The notes beneath the pieces are model-generated. The model did no database searches. It was not told the DNA's origin and was given only the letters and a program-made list of their open reading frames with translations. A stretch of DNA of 32,308 nucleotides, from positions 1-32,308 of IMG/VR virus record IMGVR_UViG_3300031539_000180; one strand, written 5' to 3'. Position 1 is the stretch's first letter. Each line of letters begins with the position of its first letter. The DNA comes from a virus. This document shows positions 1 through 7,626 of the stretch, piece after piece. The translations under genes and the position numbers were made by a program.

Positions 1-255
1 TCCAGCTTCCTCCATGACCACTGGGGAGGGAAGTGGCCAACGCTGAAGCACTTTCTCAGCGCTCCCTAAATTGTACCATGTCACATAGAGGAGAGCATGC
101 CAGATGGACTGTTCCTGGCTATTGTTCCTCAGTTCATGTACCTTCCGCAGAACCGGATAAACTGGATCAATGTCCCCGCTGATTTTGTGTAGCTCTGCGA
201 ATAGTTTGAACCATGGCCATAGGGGAGAATCCTTCATTTTGCTCAGCACTCCCAT
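1..255 (-). CDS. N-terminal part of a putative amino acid:DNA transferase (aGPT-Pplase-like), runs off left edge
   Basis: The frame is open from an ATG at 255 to the window edge (85 residues, no stop). Residues 29-71 contain D-P-V-Y-P-V-L-R, then E-Q-S-I-W-H-A-L-L-Y-V-T-W-Y and an S-A that follows N-L-G. I recall this pattern from the N-termini of phage alpha-glutamyl/putrescinyl-thymine pyrophosphorylase-like proteins, which attach amino acids to activated 5-hydroxymethyl-dU in DNA. The assignment rests on memory of the pattern and on the neighbours (radical SAM, PLP and ParB-like genes), not on an alignment. The start may instead be the ATG at 237. The gene overlaps the end of the RMF-like gene by 71-89 bases in another frame, which is long for this phage. 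The hydrophobic, Trp-rich composition argues for a real protein. It could also be an unrelated helical protein. Confidence 0.5.
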   Translation of the reverse strand, partial: MGVLSKMKDSPLWPWFKLFAELHKISGDIDPVYPVLRKVHELRNNSQEQSIWHALLYVTWYNLGSAEKVLQRWPLPSPVVMEEAG

Positions 256-406
256 TCTTACTCTCTTCATGCTCTGCCGCCTTCCATCCTATTTCCCATA
301 TCTTAAATAGTGGTGATTTACTATCATAGGGACAGTCCCACATCATAGCACCTGCTTTCCGCGCCGCATAGCCAGCTATCTGTATTGCCCTGAATGTGCT
401 GCTCAT
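167..406 (-). CDS. RMF/CrpP-like small protein
   Basis: This is a 79-residue protein. Its first 45 residues follow the pattern of the ribosome modulation factor/CrpP family: an N-terminal A-x-x-x-G-Y-x-A helix, C-P-Y at 25-27, P-L at 32-33 and a W-x-x-G-W-K-A-A helix at 37-44. E. coli RMF dimerises ribosomes in stationary phase, whereas CrpP-type relatives on mobile elements have been given other roles, so the family match does not fix the function. The start at 406 is preferred over an upstream ATG at 418. It overlaps the stop of the radical SAM gene as ATGA and has GGAGGAGGGG directly upstream. The C-terminal 30 residues are polar and overlap the next gene. Confidence 0.65.
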   Translation of the reverse strand: MSSTFRAIQIAGYAARKAGAMMWDCPYDSKSPLFKIWEIGWKAAEHEESKNGSAEQNEGFSPMAMVQTIRRATQNQRGH

Positions 407-1713
407 CCCCTCCTCCAATTGTTATAATCCGAAGGCCGGAGGGCTGTGGCTTCCTGGAGGAAGGGACTGCCGCAGGGGACGCTCTGGCCCTCCGTTTGTT
501 CTTTACAATATAGACAGCCCGACGGGGGGCAACCCTCATATGGCTGAAATTTACCTTTCACCTTCACGTGTATCGGTATGCGAAACCCGTGGCATTGATC
601 AGCTGTGCAGAACTCCCGCCCCAGTGACTCTCCTGTCTTATCAACTACGTTTCCCTGATTATCACGGGTATATTTATATTCATAGCAAAGTCCCATAGTC
701 ATTCCGTTCTCCGCGCACGTCACCTGGAATCTCCGCAGAGCCCTTATACGATATGTTTCTTGCACTGTCCGGAGTCCCCCAATAGTATCGGAGAACAGCG
801 CCGCAAACTCCTCCCCCCGCTTTCCGGGAAATAGTTGCAGCATCTTAGTTGTCATAGCTCCGGCCGCTGGGGATACAATTTCCACAAACTTGAAAATGGC
901 GTGACGGGCTCCGGCTTTCCCCAACTCCCGTATCAACTCCATGATCTCCTCCGGCTGGATAATTCCGGGGAGAATTGGATTGATTTGGATTGACGTATAT
1001 ATTCCGGCTTTCCTCATCTCCGCAATCACCTTCAGAAGATCATCCAACGGGGCCGCTCCGGGAGATAGCCGCCTGTATACTTCCCGATCCGGAGTGATGA
1101 TGCTGAATTGTTGATAGCTGTATTTGCTCAGTTTCAAATACTTCCAAGCCCAGTCCGGGGGAACCTGCCGCGTGAGATAGAACAGGGGCAGCCCATAGCT
1201 TGTCACGATTTCAGATAGCTGCTCAGTGTTGTGAAATTTCTCCTCCAGTTTCTGGAATGGCTCCGTGAAACTTGAAATATATGCATTCCACCCGAAACGC
1301 ATTTTGGATAGCTGCCGCTCTATCTTCAAAGGATATTCAGGATCAACCACAGTCACACCGCTTCCCCGATACCCCCGTATACCATTATTGATATAACAAA
1401 ATTGACACCTCACCGGGCAAGCTCCTCCATAGGGCTGAGTCAGGAGCGCTTCGGTGAAACAGGGCCGCGCCCGCTTCCCCTTCGGCTCCGCTTTTGATTT
1501 ATACCATCCTCTCAACGGGACGTTCTGGTCAAGAATAACGTGAGGAGCCGGGTCAAGAAAAACTTTGTATGTGCTTTTGTTCTCCTCCCGCGCATTCCGC
1601 GTCATCCCCAAATCCCAATACTCAAACCTCCCCCACTTCGGATCAACCCCACCCGGCCTTCTGTCGGGACGCTCCATTTGAAGAAAATCTTGATATTCAG
1701 TTTTCCGCTTCAT
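403..1713 (-). CDS. Radical SAM enzyme, spore photoproduct lyase-like family
   Basis: A 436-residue protein. The C-P-V-R-C-Q-F-C motif (Cys99, Cys103, Cys106; CxxxCxxC) binds the 4Fe-4S cluster that cleaves S-adenosylmethionine. Downstream segments such as Y-I-S-S-F-T-E-P, the T-R-Q-V-P strand and I-N-P-I-L-P-G-I resemble the SplB/COG1533 group, which includes the DNA repair enzyme spore photoproduct lyase. The C-terminal part has further cysteines (F-C-T-A-D-Q-C, C-P-P-S-G-C-L-Y-C) that could hold a second cluster or zinc. The start at 1713 lies 2 bases after the PLP gene stop behind GGAGAG. An ATG at 1734 would overlap that gene. The substrate is unknown. Its position beside a putative amino acid:DNA transferase suggests chemistry on a modified base in DNA, by analogy with the radical SAM isomerases of phage thymidine hypermodification. 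That role is inference. Confidence 0.85.
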   Translation of the reverse strand: MKRKTEYQDFLQMERPDRRPGGVDPKWGRFEYWDLGMTRNAREENKSTYKVFLDPAPHVILDQNVPLRGWYKSKAEPKGKRARPCFTEALLTQPYGGACPVRCQFCYINNGIRGYRGSGVTVVDPEYPLKIERQLSKMRFGWNAYISSFTEPFQKLEEKFHNTEQLSEIVTSYGLPLFYLTRQVPPDWAWKYLKLSKYSYQQFSIITPDREVYRRLSPGAAPLDDLLKVIAEMRKAGIYTSIQINPILPGIIQPEEIMELIRELGKAGARHAIFKFVEIVSPAAGAMTTKMLQLFPGKRGEEFAALFSDTIGGLRTVQETYRIRALRRFQVTCAENGMTMGLCYEYKYTRDNQGNVVDKTGESLGREFCTADQCHGFRIPIHVKVKGKFQPYEGCPPSGCLYCKEQTEGQSVPCGSPFLQEATALRPSDYNNWRRG

Positions 1714-1715
1714 GT

Positions 1716-2528
1716 TCACTCTCCTATATTCCAAAAGATTATTGGATCATAGCTCATCTGCTCCGCCTTTTTGTACAGCCAGCGCCACGCCTTCAAATCA
1801 TAAAACGGATTGCAGGGGAAGGGACAGGGGAACCGCACGGCATCCGCATAGCTGTATCCTTCATCAACCATGAGTATACGGAAGCGATCCCCGGCCGCGT
1901 ATTTCTGGATATACTTCACGAGCGCTTCGCGTTTCCTGCTATACCCCATATGAAGGATCACTGTTGGCTTCGCACCAATAGTTTCTATCCCCTTGATCAC
2001 CCCCGCCGCCAGCGTCCCGGAGGAGACAGAAACCACCCAAAGCGCTTTATCAATAAGCATCTCCCTGGGAGTATACGCTATCAATTCATTGGCTGTCTCC
2101 TCTACGCTCTCCGATAGTTTCAACGCATTGGGCAACATATAACTATTGGGGAACCGCTCTGCCAGATCGCGGCAAGCCCTGTGGTATAGAATGCAGGAGC
2201 GCCCCGCAGGTAGTCCAACCAATTCAGCTCCCCATTCCTTCGCTTTCACTTGGGACAGCCGGAGCCCGCGTATATCTTTGAATGAAGGATAATATACCAC
2301 GCACCGTTTCCCCATCTGCTGAGCAATATACGCCACACCCCATCCGGCTTTGCTGTGCCGGGTATCCAGCACACCGATTGTAGAAGCTGAGACTGAGCGC
2401 AGATGCGCTTCAACTCCCCGTATCTTGGAAAATCTTGCCTGTTCGCAGCACAAGTCCTCCCGCTTCACCCATATGTTTTGTCGGTCACCTATCTGATATA
2501 TCTCAAAAGGAGTATTGGATTTTATCAA
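1716..2528 (-). CDS. PLP-dependent enzyme, fold type II (ACC deaminase/D-cysteine desulfhydrase/threonine synthase-like)
   Basis: A 270-residue protein. The V-K-R-E-D-L motif (21-26), followed by S-K-I-R-G at 34-38, matches the 'KREDL...GNKxRKLE' signature of ACC-deaminase-like enzymes, so Lys35 is the likely Schiff-base lysine. S-V-S-S-G-T-L-A-A-G (167-176) is the glycine-rich phosphate-binding loop. At 270 residues it is shorter than typical members (about 320-340). Translation starts at a TTG at 2528 that overlaps the ParB-like gene stop (TTGA), with AGGAG 8 bases upstream, so the two genes are coupled. The reaction is unknown. Fold-type II enzymes do eliminations and deaminations on amino acids, so it may make an amino acid donor or trim an amino acid already attached to DNA. 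The phage decarboxylases known in hypermodification are also PLP enzymes, but I cannot say they are homologous. Confidence 0.8.
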   Translation of the reverse strand: MIKSNTPFEIYQIGDRQNIWVKREDLCCEQARFSKIRGVEAHLRSVSASTIGVLDTRHSKAGWGVAYIAQQMGKRCVVYYPSFKDIRGLRLSQVKAKEWGAELVGLPAGRSCILYHRACRDLAERFPNSYMLPNALKLSESVEETANELIAYTPREMLIDKALWVVSVSSGTLAAGVIKGIETIGAKPTVILHMGYSRKREALVKYIQKYAAGDRFRILMVDEGYSYADAVRFPCPFPCNPFYDLKAWRWLYKKAEQMSYDPIIFWNIGE

Positions 2529-3274
2529 AATGGAACTCCTGTATCAACCGCCGTCATGCCCTGGACAGCGCTTATGAATGCGGCCGCTTCGATTGCCCGT
2601 TCATTGATACCCATACCGATCCGCAATTTGAACTCCGCCAGAGCCTCAGAATCCGGGAACCGCACCACAATAAAATCACCCAATTCCTTATGATCACCTT
2701 TTATCTCAACCTCCTGCAGCGCCGGGGGCATCTCCTCCGATAGCTCCAACCCCTTCCATTTGTTATCGTTGAACCCGGATGCATCTTGATTCAATAACCC
2801 TCCAGATTTCAATTGCATCAATATCTCGTCATCCCACTCCGAATATGTCCCGGCTTCATTATCGGAAACCGTATAATTCACTTTGTCCCTCTCAGTGGTA
2901 TAGGATGACCGAACAGCAGGAATATGAGTCATGCCCAATATCTTCGCCGCTTTCCATGCCGTGTTCCCGGCCCTGATCACACCGTCTTGATCCACTGATA
3001 TTGGCTTCCTGAATCCATTAAGCCGGAGGAGCGGGGCCAGCTTTTTTGCGGCCATATCATTCTTACGGGGATTCATCGGATCAAGTCTCACGCTGTCAAT
3101 AGGGACAGAAACGAAATCCAATTCAACGGGCACGTGAGGATATCGGCCCGGATTATACGCAATATGGTTTGCCGCACGTGGGGCCACAGCCATAGAGGGC
3201 AGAACCGGATTGACCGGGAGAACTGTAGAAACCGAAGGAAGGGAAGGGACTGAACCGCGCTTTCTGATAGGCAT
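2525..3274 (-). CDS. ParB-like nuclease-domain protein
   Basis: A 249-residue protein. Residues 56-121 form a ParB-N domain: V-P-I-D-S-V-R-L-D, then N-P-R-K-N-D, L-x-x-N-G-F-R-K-P-I-S-V, D-G-V-I-R-A-G-N-T-A, and a closing H-I-P-A-V. The G-N-T form resembles ParB-like domains found with phage DNA-modification enzymes rather than chromosome-partition ParB, and no partition ATPase is nearby. The N-terminal 50 residues form a low-complexity linker that begins M-P-I-R-K-R-G, a tag shared with the primase and the Sak4-like ATPase of this phage. The start at 3274 has a GACAGGAGGCACAA leader. The gene is coupled to the PLP gene by a TTGA overlap. It may bind or guide the modification enzymes to DNA (inference). 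Confidence 0.8.
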   Translation of the reverse strand: MPIRKRGSVPSLPSVSTVLPVNPVLPSMAVAPRAANHIAYNPGRYPHVPVELDFVSVPIDSVRLDPMNPRKNDMAAKKLAPLLRLNGFRKPISVDQDGVIRAGNTAWKAAKILGMTHIPAVRSSYTTERDKVNYTVSDNEAGTYSEWDDEILMQLKSGGLLNQDASGFNDNKWKGLELSEEMPPALQEVEIKGDHKELGDFIVVRFPDSEALAEFKLRIGMGINERAIEAAAFISAVQGMTAVDTGVPF

Positions 3275-3293
3275 TTGTGCCTCCTGTCTTTGA

Positions 3294-5363
3294 TTAGTTA
3301 AAAATGCCGACGCTCTCCGTCAACGCTCCAAAGTCATCCCTCAGATGCCAAAGGTACGTCGCCCGGAGCCCGCTGATTGCTTTTGATTTTCTAATAATAC
3401 CCAATAGTGATAATGTCTCCGCTATCCGTTCGCACATAGGATGACGGGGGAGCCCTGTGGCATCGGAGATTTCCGCCGTGCTCCATCCTCGACTATTATC
3501 ACACCACATCACTTCAATAAAACGTCTCCTATCGCTGGGGGTGGAGCCATAGGCAATTCTTCGCACAATTTCAAATTCACGCTCAGTCACCGTCCCCACT
3601 CTCCTGAATCTCCCTATCCCGTCCAATAGCTTTGTAAATTGAGTCACAAGCCGCGTCCCCAGCTCTGCGTATGGCTCATGGGTCACCTCCCGCATACTGC
3701 TGAATCGTTCTCTCTTCACCACTCCTCTCATCATTGAAGTCCACTGAGCCGCGTCAATTGTCCTGTCCGCCATAGCTGTCGGAACATCAGGAGATATAGT
3801 GAAATTATGTTTCAACACCAAAGAGGAAGTGGCCAGCAACTCCTCCCTCATCTCCGATACCCTTGACGTATTTCTCCGCGCCGCTTCCAGAAACGGTCTG
3901 CGCCCCCGGATATCTCTGGGGATGGGGGGATAATAGGACAGGAACCGTTCACCCAACGCGGCCATCTGCTCCGCTTCATGTTCTATCGCTGGAGTGACAG
4001 CCGCTAATATCCCGAAGTGACAATCACATTTGAATATACGGCCGTTTCCGTAGTCTCTTTCATATGTGCCGTTGAAAGCGCTCCGAAGTATTCCAAATAT
4101 CTCCTCCCGGAAAGCCGCTGGGAGGGATAGAAGCGCAGTCCAATCCTCAACCACAAGTATTTTCTCATGGAGCCGGGGGAGGAGGGACGGATCAGCTCCA
4201 GCCGCCATTATCTGTCCGGAGACAAGTGATTTTGCGCTCAAAGTATTTTTATAAACAATATGCGGAGCCGCCGCCAATGTCCTGAGTGGCTCTGTTTTTG
4301 TTCCCCCCGGAGGAGCCACTATGAACATCCAGAGTGGATCGCCCGCTTGACGATTTCCTATAATAGAACCAAAGATCACATCTATCACGGCAGTATCCGG
4401 GAGATATAACCACTTCTGAAATTGAGCATATACCTCCTCAGCCGTCAATCCCTCCCCATCCAGCTGCCCCGCATCCGGGGAGCCAGTTATTTGCGCAGTG
4501 TCTATACCTTCTGGATACTCGCCCAACTTCGACAGCAACTGAGCATACGCGCCGGCGCCGTGCTCGCTGTAGGCATCCCGCAGGTCATATCCATCCCGGA
4601 CTTCTCCCCATTGAATAAATTTCACAGATTTCACCGCCCGCTGAAGCATGTTGTATCCCTTCACCGCTCCCCTCCGGCCGGGCTCATCAGCGTCATAAGC
4701 GCATATCACTTTTTTGTCTTTGAAAATAGATAGCCATTCTGGCTTGAATGTATTGGCTCCGGGGAGCCCCAGTGCCAGAGTATCCCCGATCCCGTTCACG
4801 CTCAACATCTCCGTACATGCCAGCGCATCCCACTCCCCTTCGCAAAGCCATATTTTATCGAAAGCCGGGGATTGATCCCAGTTGAGGATCCCCAGTTTGC
4901 AATCTGCTGTGCTCTTCAACGCTCCTCCGATCTTATACCGCCTCACGTCCCATACTTCCCGATCCGTCCCCCTCATAGCATATACGGGCAATGTATACTC
5001 CCCGGTCAACTGGCTGAATCCTATTCCGGCCGCCTGTAGTGTCTCAACAGCAATGTGCCTGTCTTTCGACAATTCCTGGAGCGCTGAGGGGAGCGCCGGA
5101 TTGGATAGGTTTTTATTCACAACCTCCTCCAAAAATGTTTGAAATCCGCCCTCACGTCCGCATCGCTTGCAATCCCACATTTTTGTTTCTGGATTGATGA
5201 ATAAATGATCCGCCTTCCCGCAAAATAAACAGTCACCAGATACATTTCCCCCGCTCATACCTTTTTGCCGAAATCCGTGATTGCGAAAAGCCTTCAGCGC
5301 ATCGACAGAAACGGAGCGGGCAGCAGAAACCGTCTCACCTGTGCCCCGTCTTTTGATCGGCAT
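3294..5363 (-). CDS. DnaG-type primase fused to an AAA+-like ATPase
   Basis: A 689-residue protein with four parts. (1) A zinc finger with Cys45, Cys48, Cys65 and Cys68, like the CHC2/Zn domain of primases. (2) A Toprim domain with C-E-G-E-W-D (Glu175) and Y-D-A-D-E-P-G (Asp224, Asp226), the metal-binding acidic residues. (3) An ATPase domain with an atypical Walker A, A-P-P-G-G-T-K-T at 350-357 (threonine where glycine is usual before Lys), a Walker B at I-L-V-V-E-D (402-407) and a G-E-R-F near 471-474 that could hold an arginine finger. (4) A winged-helix-like C-terminus, about 600-675. It probably makes primers and unwinds DNA at the fork. The start at 5363 has GGAGGAG upstream and the first residues M-P-I-K-R-R-G carry the shared tag. 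It overlaps the small gene upstream by 29 bases. Confidence 0.85.
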   Translation of the reverse strand: MPIKRRGTGETVSAARSVSVDALKAFRNHGFRQKGMSGGNVSGDCLFCGKADHLFINPETKMWDCKRCGREGGFQTFLEEVVNKNLSNPALPSALQELSKDRHIAVETLQAAGIGFSQLTGEYTLPVYAMRGTDREVWDVRRYKIGGALKSTADCKLGILNWDQSPAFDKIWLCEGEWDALACTEMLSVNGIGDTLALGLPGANTFKPEWLSIFKDKKVICAYDADEPGRRGAVKGYNMLQRAVKSVKFIQWGEVRDGYDLRDAYSEHGAGAYAQLLSKLGEYPEGIDTAQITGSPDAGQLDGEGLTAEEVYAQFQKWLYLPDTAVIDVIFGSIIGNRQAGDPLWMFIVAPPGGTKTEPLRTLAAAPHIVYKNTLSAKSLVSGQIMAAGADPSLLPRLHEKILVVEDWTALLSLPAAFREEIFGILRSAFNGTYERDYGNGRIFKCDCHFGILAAVTPAIEHEAEQMAALGERFLSYYPPIPRDIRGRRPFLEAARRNTSRVSEMREELLATSSLVLKHNFTISPDVPTAMADRTIDAAQWTSMMRGVVKRERFSSMREVTHEPYAELGTRLVTQFTKLLDGIGRFRRVGTVTEREFEIVRRIAYGSTPSDRRRFIEVMWCDNSRGWSTAEISDATGLPRHPMCERIAETLSLLGIIRKSKAISGLRATYLWHLRDDFGALTESVGIFN

Positions 5364-5535
5364 TTATAAACTCCTCCTCAGTCCGGTTTTCTATCCTATC
5401 CAACACCACTACCAATTCACTCAATTGTTTTCTGTTGAATGCATGCTTTGTTTTCCCGCACGGAGAGAGCCGCGCCTTGCGCACTATGGTTTCAACTAAA
5501 TCAGACAACCTAACCTTGGGCCGTTTTATTTTCAT
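5335..5535 (-). CDS. Small basic protein of unknown function
   Basis: A 66-residue protein that I do not recognise. It starts M-K-I-K-R-P-K-V-R-L-S-D-L, is basic in its first half (K-A-R-L-S-P-C-G-K-T-K) and ends in a predicted helix with acidic residues. The start at 5535 has GGGAG 7 bases upstream. A second ATG at 5547 directly follows the polymerase TAG stop in the same frame, so rare readthrough would give a polymerase with a C-terminal extension. It sits between the polymerase and primase genes and overlaps the primase start. A small fork accessory or DNA-binding protein is possible but not shown. Confidence 0.6.
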   Translation of the reverse strand: MKIKRPKVRLSDLVETIVRKARLSPCGKTKHAFNRKQLSELVVVLDRIENRTEEEFINADQKTGHR

Positions 5536-5547
5536 ATTTTCTCCCAT

Positions 5548-7476
5548 CTACATTCTGAATGGTTTTGCGTCACTCCAACATCTGTCCGATATCTCCCACT
5601 CCACTTCCAACGGAACCATGATATGCTCTATCGAAATCATCAGCCGGGATATATCCCGATAGAGAACCGGGCCGTATTTTTCCCAAGTCTCCTCCTCCAC
5701 TTCAAACATAATACTATCATGAACAGTCAAAATCATGTATATGAGCCCGCTCCAGTATTTCCGGATATACTCATCCACAGCCACTTGGCCACGTTTGATT
5801 ATTCCGGCCGCTGTCCCTTGTATATAATAATTCAGCCAAGCATAAAACTTCCCGGAAGGGATAGCCAATTGCCGGCCAAAGGGGGTGATTATGTATCCTG
5901 TGGTCATTACCTTCCGGGCTCCATCAGTTGCGCAATTTACAATCTCCGGGAACTCCAGGCAATATCTGTTGTATCCCGGCTCCGCCAAGGGTATAGGCAT
6001 ATTGATAGTCTCCGCAAACGTCTCCAACCCTCCCCCGTAGCCCAGACAGAAGTGGCCATTTTTACCTGCATCATACCGGGGCTTGCTCTCTTTTTTACCT
6101 ATCCAATACGGCTTATAGGAGGGAGGAGGAGCCAGGGGAGGAGTCACTATTTTAAGCCCATTATCAGTTTCATATATGTCTTTATAGAACAATTCACAAG
6201 CATGCACGTGGGGATGCTTCCCGCCCAACATCAATTCCCTCATTTTATCGGATCCCGCCGCCTCAATGATCAATCTTAGCTCTATCCCGCTTTGATCTAT
6301 GTTCAGCAACTTGTATCCTTGTCGTGCCCGGAATCCGGGCCGCGTAGAAACGATGAACTCATTTTTTGCATTCTCAGGCTTCGATACATTTTGAAGATTA
6401 GGATTGTCACACGCTTCCCGCCCTGTGACTGCATGATTGGTTTTGATATTCGGATGAATCACGTCATTGCTGTCTGCCAGCTCAAAATACTTCCTGATCG
6501 TTCCGTCCCCTTTCATATAACTTCGGAAACGCTGCACGATAGAGAGCGCCGGATGATCACCGTATTGCTCCCGTAGAATTGACATAGCATCTTTATCAGT
6601 TGATGGCTGTCCTGTTTTTGTAAAAAACGGGGGCTTGAGCTTTTGCTCATTATAGAGGAGCCTGATGATATCTTTGGGGCTGGCGAGATTATAAAATTCA
6701 TTGGGCTTTCCGACAGTCTTCAATTGACTGTATACGTCTTTCACTCCCTTATCGCAATGCTGTAGAATATTATCGCATCCCTCCCTATCCAGCATAAATC
6801 CCCTCATCTCCATTCGCTGAGTGACCAGGGCCAACGCAATATCGTTCCTGTAATCAATCCACTGATCTTCGTTCTCCCGGAGGAAGGGGAGAAAAGCCTC
6901 ATACAGCATTAGAGTACATTGACCATCAGTGCGTTGATATCGATTCATTAAGGGCTCCGGAACCTTATCAAATCCATTATAAGCCCGCGCCATCCGTTTC
7001 ACCTTTTCATCCAACGCAACCATCTCCCCGTTGGGGTCACCGCCCAGCTCCCATACCAAATACTCCAACTGATGGTTCTGGGCGAGATTGCGGACAAATT
7101 GACTCATAATCATCGTATCATGCCAAACCGTATTATCGGGGATCCGATACCCCTGAGTCACAAGGAATGAATATTCAAACTTTACATTGTGACATATTTT
7201 AGCAATAGAAGTATCATCCAAAAAGGACTGAAGCCGGGGGCAGATATTATGTGGGTTGGTCCAATAGGGGTCACGCCCAGCCCGGATCACTTCAATATTA
7301 TCCAATTCATGGCCGATACAATAAGCAAATATCCAAGAATCACCGTATGGATTCAATGCTCCGCCGTCGGTATAGTTGCCACTTGACGCTGTCTCTATAT
7401 CAAAGGCTTTCACCGCTCCGGGGAAGGAGTCCACGCCCATCACAGCTTCCGGCCTTATTCGTTTCTGTCGCTTCAT
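5548..7476 (-). CDS. Family A DNA polymerase with 3'-5' exonuclease domain
   Basis: A 642-residue protein, probably the replicative polymerase of this phage. Exonuclease: F-D-I-E-T (Asp26, Glu28; Exo I), H-N-V-K-F-E (96-101; Exo II, with Glu where Asp is usual) and Y-Q-R-T-D (180-184; Exo III). Polymerase: T-G-R-E-A-C-D-N-P-N-L-Q-N (351-363), motif A I-D-Q-S-G-I-E-L-R (Asp394), motif B K472-N-G-H-F-C-L-G-Y-G with Phe476 at the position of E. coli Phe762, and motif C V-H-D-S (His586, Asp587). There is no 5'-3' exonuclease domain, as in phage replicases. The start at 7476 follows AGGAGAAACGGG. An upstream in-frame ATG at 7569 would add 31 residues lacking family similarity and overlap the previous gene further. 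The stop is TAG. Confidence 0.95.
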   Translation of the reverse strand: MKRQKRIRPEAVMGVDSFPGAVKAFDIETASSGNYTDGGALNPYGDSWIFAYCIGHELDNIEVIRAGRDPYWTNPHNICPRLQSFLDDTSIAKICHNVKFEYSFLVTQGYRIPDNTVWHDTMIMSQFVRNLAQNHQLEYLVWELGGDPNGEMVALDEKVKRMARAYNGFDKVPEPLMNRYQRTDGQCTLMLYEAFLPFLRENEDQWIDYRNDIALALVTQRMEMRGFMLDREGCDNILQHCDKGVKDVYSQLKTVGKPNEFYNLASPKDIIRLLYNEQKLKPPFFTKTGQPSTDKDAMSILREQYGDHPALSIVQRFRSYMKGDGTIRKYFELADSNDVIHPNIKTNHAVTGREACDNPNLQNVSKPENAKNEFIVSTRPGFRARQGYKLLNIDQSGIELRLIIEAAGSDKMRELMLGGKHPHVHACELFYKDIYETDNGLKIVTPPLAPPPSYKPYWIGKKESKPRYDAGKNGHFCLGYGGGLETFAETINMPIPLAEPGYNRYCLEFPEIVNCATDGARKVMTTGYIITPFGRQLAIPSGKFYAWLNYYIQGTAAGIIKRGQVAVDEYIRKYWSGLIYMILTVHDSIMFEVEEETWEKYGPVLYRDISRLMISIEHIMVPLEVEWEISDRCWSDAKPFRM

Positions 7477-7624
7477 CCCGTTTCTCCTGTTCGCAAATAT
7501 CATCCAAATTATCAATCCGCTTTCCTGTCTCCGCGCAATAGGGAAAAGGGCCATGCGGCCCGCCGCCAAACCGACAGCAACCGCATGCCCTATGGATATG
7601 AGGAAATCCGCTCAACCGATCCAT
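7400..7624 (-). CDS. Small Cys-rich protein, unknown function
   Basis: A 74-residue protein that I do not recognise. It contains a cluster of His and Cys residues (H-I-H-R-A-C-G-C-C-R-F, then P-Y-C and I-C-E-Q) that could bind a metal. The ATG at 7624 lies 2 bases after the TAG of the ssDNA-binding protein gene, with AAGGAAAAAA upstream. It fills an otherwise non-coding gap of about 150 bases before the polymerase start, and its last 25 residues overlap the polymerase gene in another frame. The arrangement supports a real gene, but the long overlap and polar tail leave doubt. Confidence 0.5.
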   Translation of the reverse strand: MDRLSGFPHIHRACGCCRFGGGPHGPFPYCAETGKRIDNLDDICEQEKRDEATETNKAGSCDGRGLLPRSGESL

Positions 7625-7626
7625 AG

